Shown here: positions 4,706 to 5,489 of the stretch, piece by piece
Layout of the letters: every line of letters starts with the position of its first letter
Numbering within the stretch: the stretch's first letter is position 1
DNA from: Caryophanales bacterium UBA7642
GTDB lineage: Bacteria > Bacillota_I > Bacilli_A > RFN20 > CAG-288
DNA length: 5,489 bases
Assembly (NCBI GenBank): GCA_002483745.1
Contig: DLIM01000008.1
Location: 24,196-29,684, forward strand
Reading direction: 5' to 3'
The notes under the pieces: model-generated
What the model was told of the DNA's origin: nothing
Databases searched by the model: none
Seen by the model: only the letters and a program-made list of their open reading frames with translations
Translations under genes and position numbers: made by a program

Positions 4706-5489
4706 TTACAACAACTTCATTTCTTTAACGGCATTTATTAATGATTCTTTATCATTAGGAACCTTTTCTTCTTCAACATTATTGAGAAGTTCCTTTAAGA
4801 CATTACCTATTTCTTTACCGGGTTTCATACCTAAAGCAATTAGATCCTTACCATTGATGGCTAAATCCTTTAAAGAAAAGCATTCTTTGTTAGCAAGGAT
4901 TTCTCGATAAGATTCTTTAATATTTTCTACTGCTAAGAAAGGACCTTTGTTTCTTTCATTACAGCCTTTGATGTCAGCTTCTCTTAATTCAATGAGTTTT
5001 TTAAAAGCGTTGTCACCTAATTTATTCATTAGTCTTTTAATAGCTTTCTTAGAATCCATCTGAGCCATATGATATCTAATCAAATCATAGACTTCTTCAA
5101 TCAAATTATTGGAATACTTAAGTCTAGTTAAAATGGTTTTAGTTAATTCAGCACCATATTCATCATGACCATAGAAATGCCCACTTCCATTCTTCATGAA
5201 AAAAGTATGAGGCTTACCGATATCATGGAAAAGAGCAGCTAAACATAAAGCCGGGTTTCTATCTTTGATAGCATTTAAAACTTTTAATGAATGATCGAGA
5301 ACATCATATTCATGATAGGAAGAATGCTGATTGAAGCCTTCTAGAGGAATAAGCTCAGGAATGAAGGAGGTAAAGACATCAAAGTATTCTTTTATTAATT
5401 CATCAGAGGAAGGAAGGATTAGAATCTTTAAAAACTCTTCTCCGATTCTTTCAGGGGAAATGCTATTGATGAGTGGAGCTAACTTTTTA
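4706..5489 (-). CDS. cca: CCA tRNA nucleotidyltransferase, C-terminal part (5' end off window)
   Basis: The frame is open from the window edge to the stop at 4706, giving 260 residues. It begins KKLAPLINSISPERIGEEFL, the SxERIxxEL signature of the RNA-binding region of CCA-adding enzymes. An HD domain follows, with HEYDVLDHSL, LFHDIGKP (HD at fragment residues 88-89) and FYGHDEYGA, then the H..DSKKAIKRLM and EADIKGCN region typical of the family. The enzyme adds or repairs the CCA tail of tRNAs in the cytosol; the catalytic nucleotidyltransferase domain lies outside the window. The ATG at 5195-5197 is internal and not the start, because conserved HD-domain sequence precedes it in frame. Gram-positive homologues are often about 400 residues, so roughly the first third is missing. 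Confidence 0.9.
   Translation of the reverse strand, partial: KKLAPLINSISPERIGEEFLKILILPSSDELIKEYFDVFTSFIPELIPLEGFNQHSSYHEYDVLDHSLKVLNAIKDRNPALCLAALFHDIGKPHTFFMKNGSGHFYGHDEYGAELTKTILTRLKYSNNLIEEVYDLIRYHMAQMDSKKAIKRLMNKLGDNAFKKLIELREADIKGCNERNKGPFLAVENIKESYREILANKECFSLKDLAINGKDLIALGMKPGKEIGNVLKELLNNVEEEKVPNDKESLINAVKEMKLL

Noticed and set aside
4632..4910. Plus-strand 92-codon frame over the 3' end of the CCA-enzyme gene
   Set aside because: It overlaps the conserved minus-strand coding region antisense, and its start falls in the intergenic hairpin area.
5195..5197. ATG as the start of a separate 163-residue protein
   Set aside because: The frame continues upstream to the window edge with conserved CCA-enzyme and HD-domain sequence, so this is an internal methionine.

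Overview
The window comes from a low-GC Gram-positive-type bacterium. The best guess is a Bacillota relative such as an Erysipelotrichia- or RF39-like gut lineage, inferred from AT-rich codon use, purine-rich Shine-Dalgarno sites, a Gram-positive-style lipoprotein and standard stop and tryptophan codons. No marker gene fixes the taxon.

The left part (1 to about 2132) is an accessory patch. It opens with ten bases matching the 3' end of a tRNA or tmRNA gene (AGCTCCACCA). These run into a 146-bp block that ends in an intrinsic terminator and recurs almost perfectly (144/146) at 1842-1987. Between the two copies lies one intact gene (214-1617), encoding an AlbA_2 / RecG-like ATPase-fold / winged-helix protein. 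Its promoter carries two 12-bp tandem repeats whose reverse complement recurs inside the gene's own coding sequence, where it encodes a VGDK repeat. Behind the second copy sits the frameshifted 5' stump of a diverged homologue of the same gene (2047-2132). The layout is repeat / gene / repeat / broken gene, which suggests serial insertion or cassette exchange at the end of a stable-RNA gene. No integrase lies in the window.

The right part (2134-5489) looks like ordinary chromosome, all on the minus strand. In transcription order it holds the C-terminal 260 residues of a CCA-adding tRNA nucleotidyltransferase with its HD domain (cut by the window edge), a 561-residue surface lipoprotein 5'-nucleotidase, and 40 bp later a 230-residue cytosolic CX5R protein-tyrosine-phosphatase-family enzyme. 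The last two are probably co-transcribed. The hairpin at 1965-1985 has T-rich flanks on both sides and may end transcription from both directions.

The most interesting signals are the promoter/coding inverted match, and the contrast between nearly identical repeats and the diverged genes that follow them.
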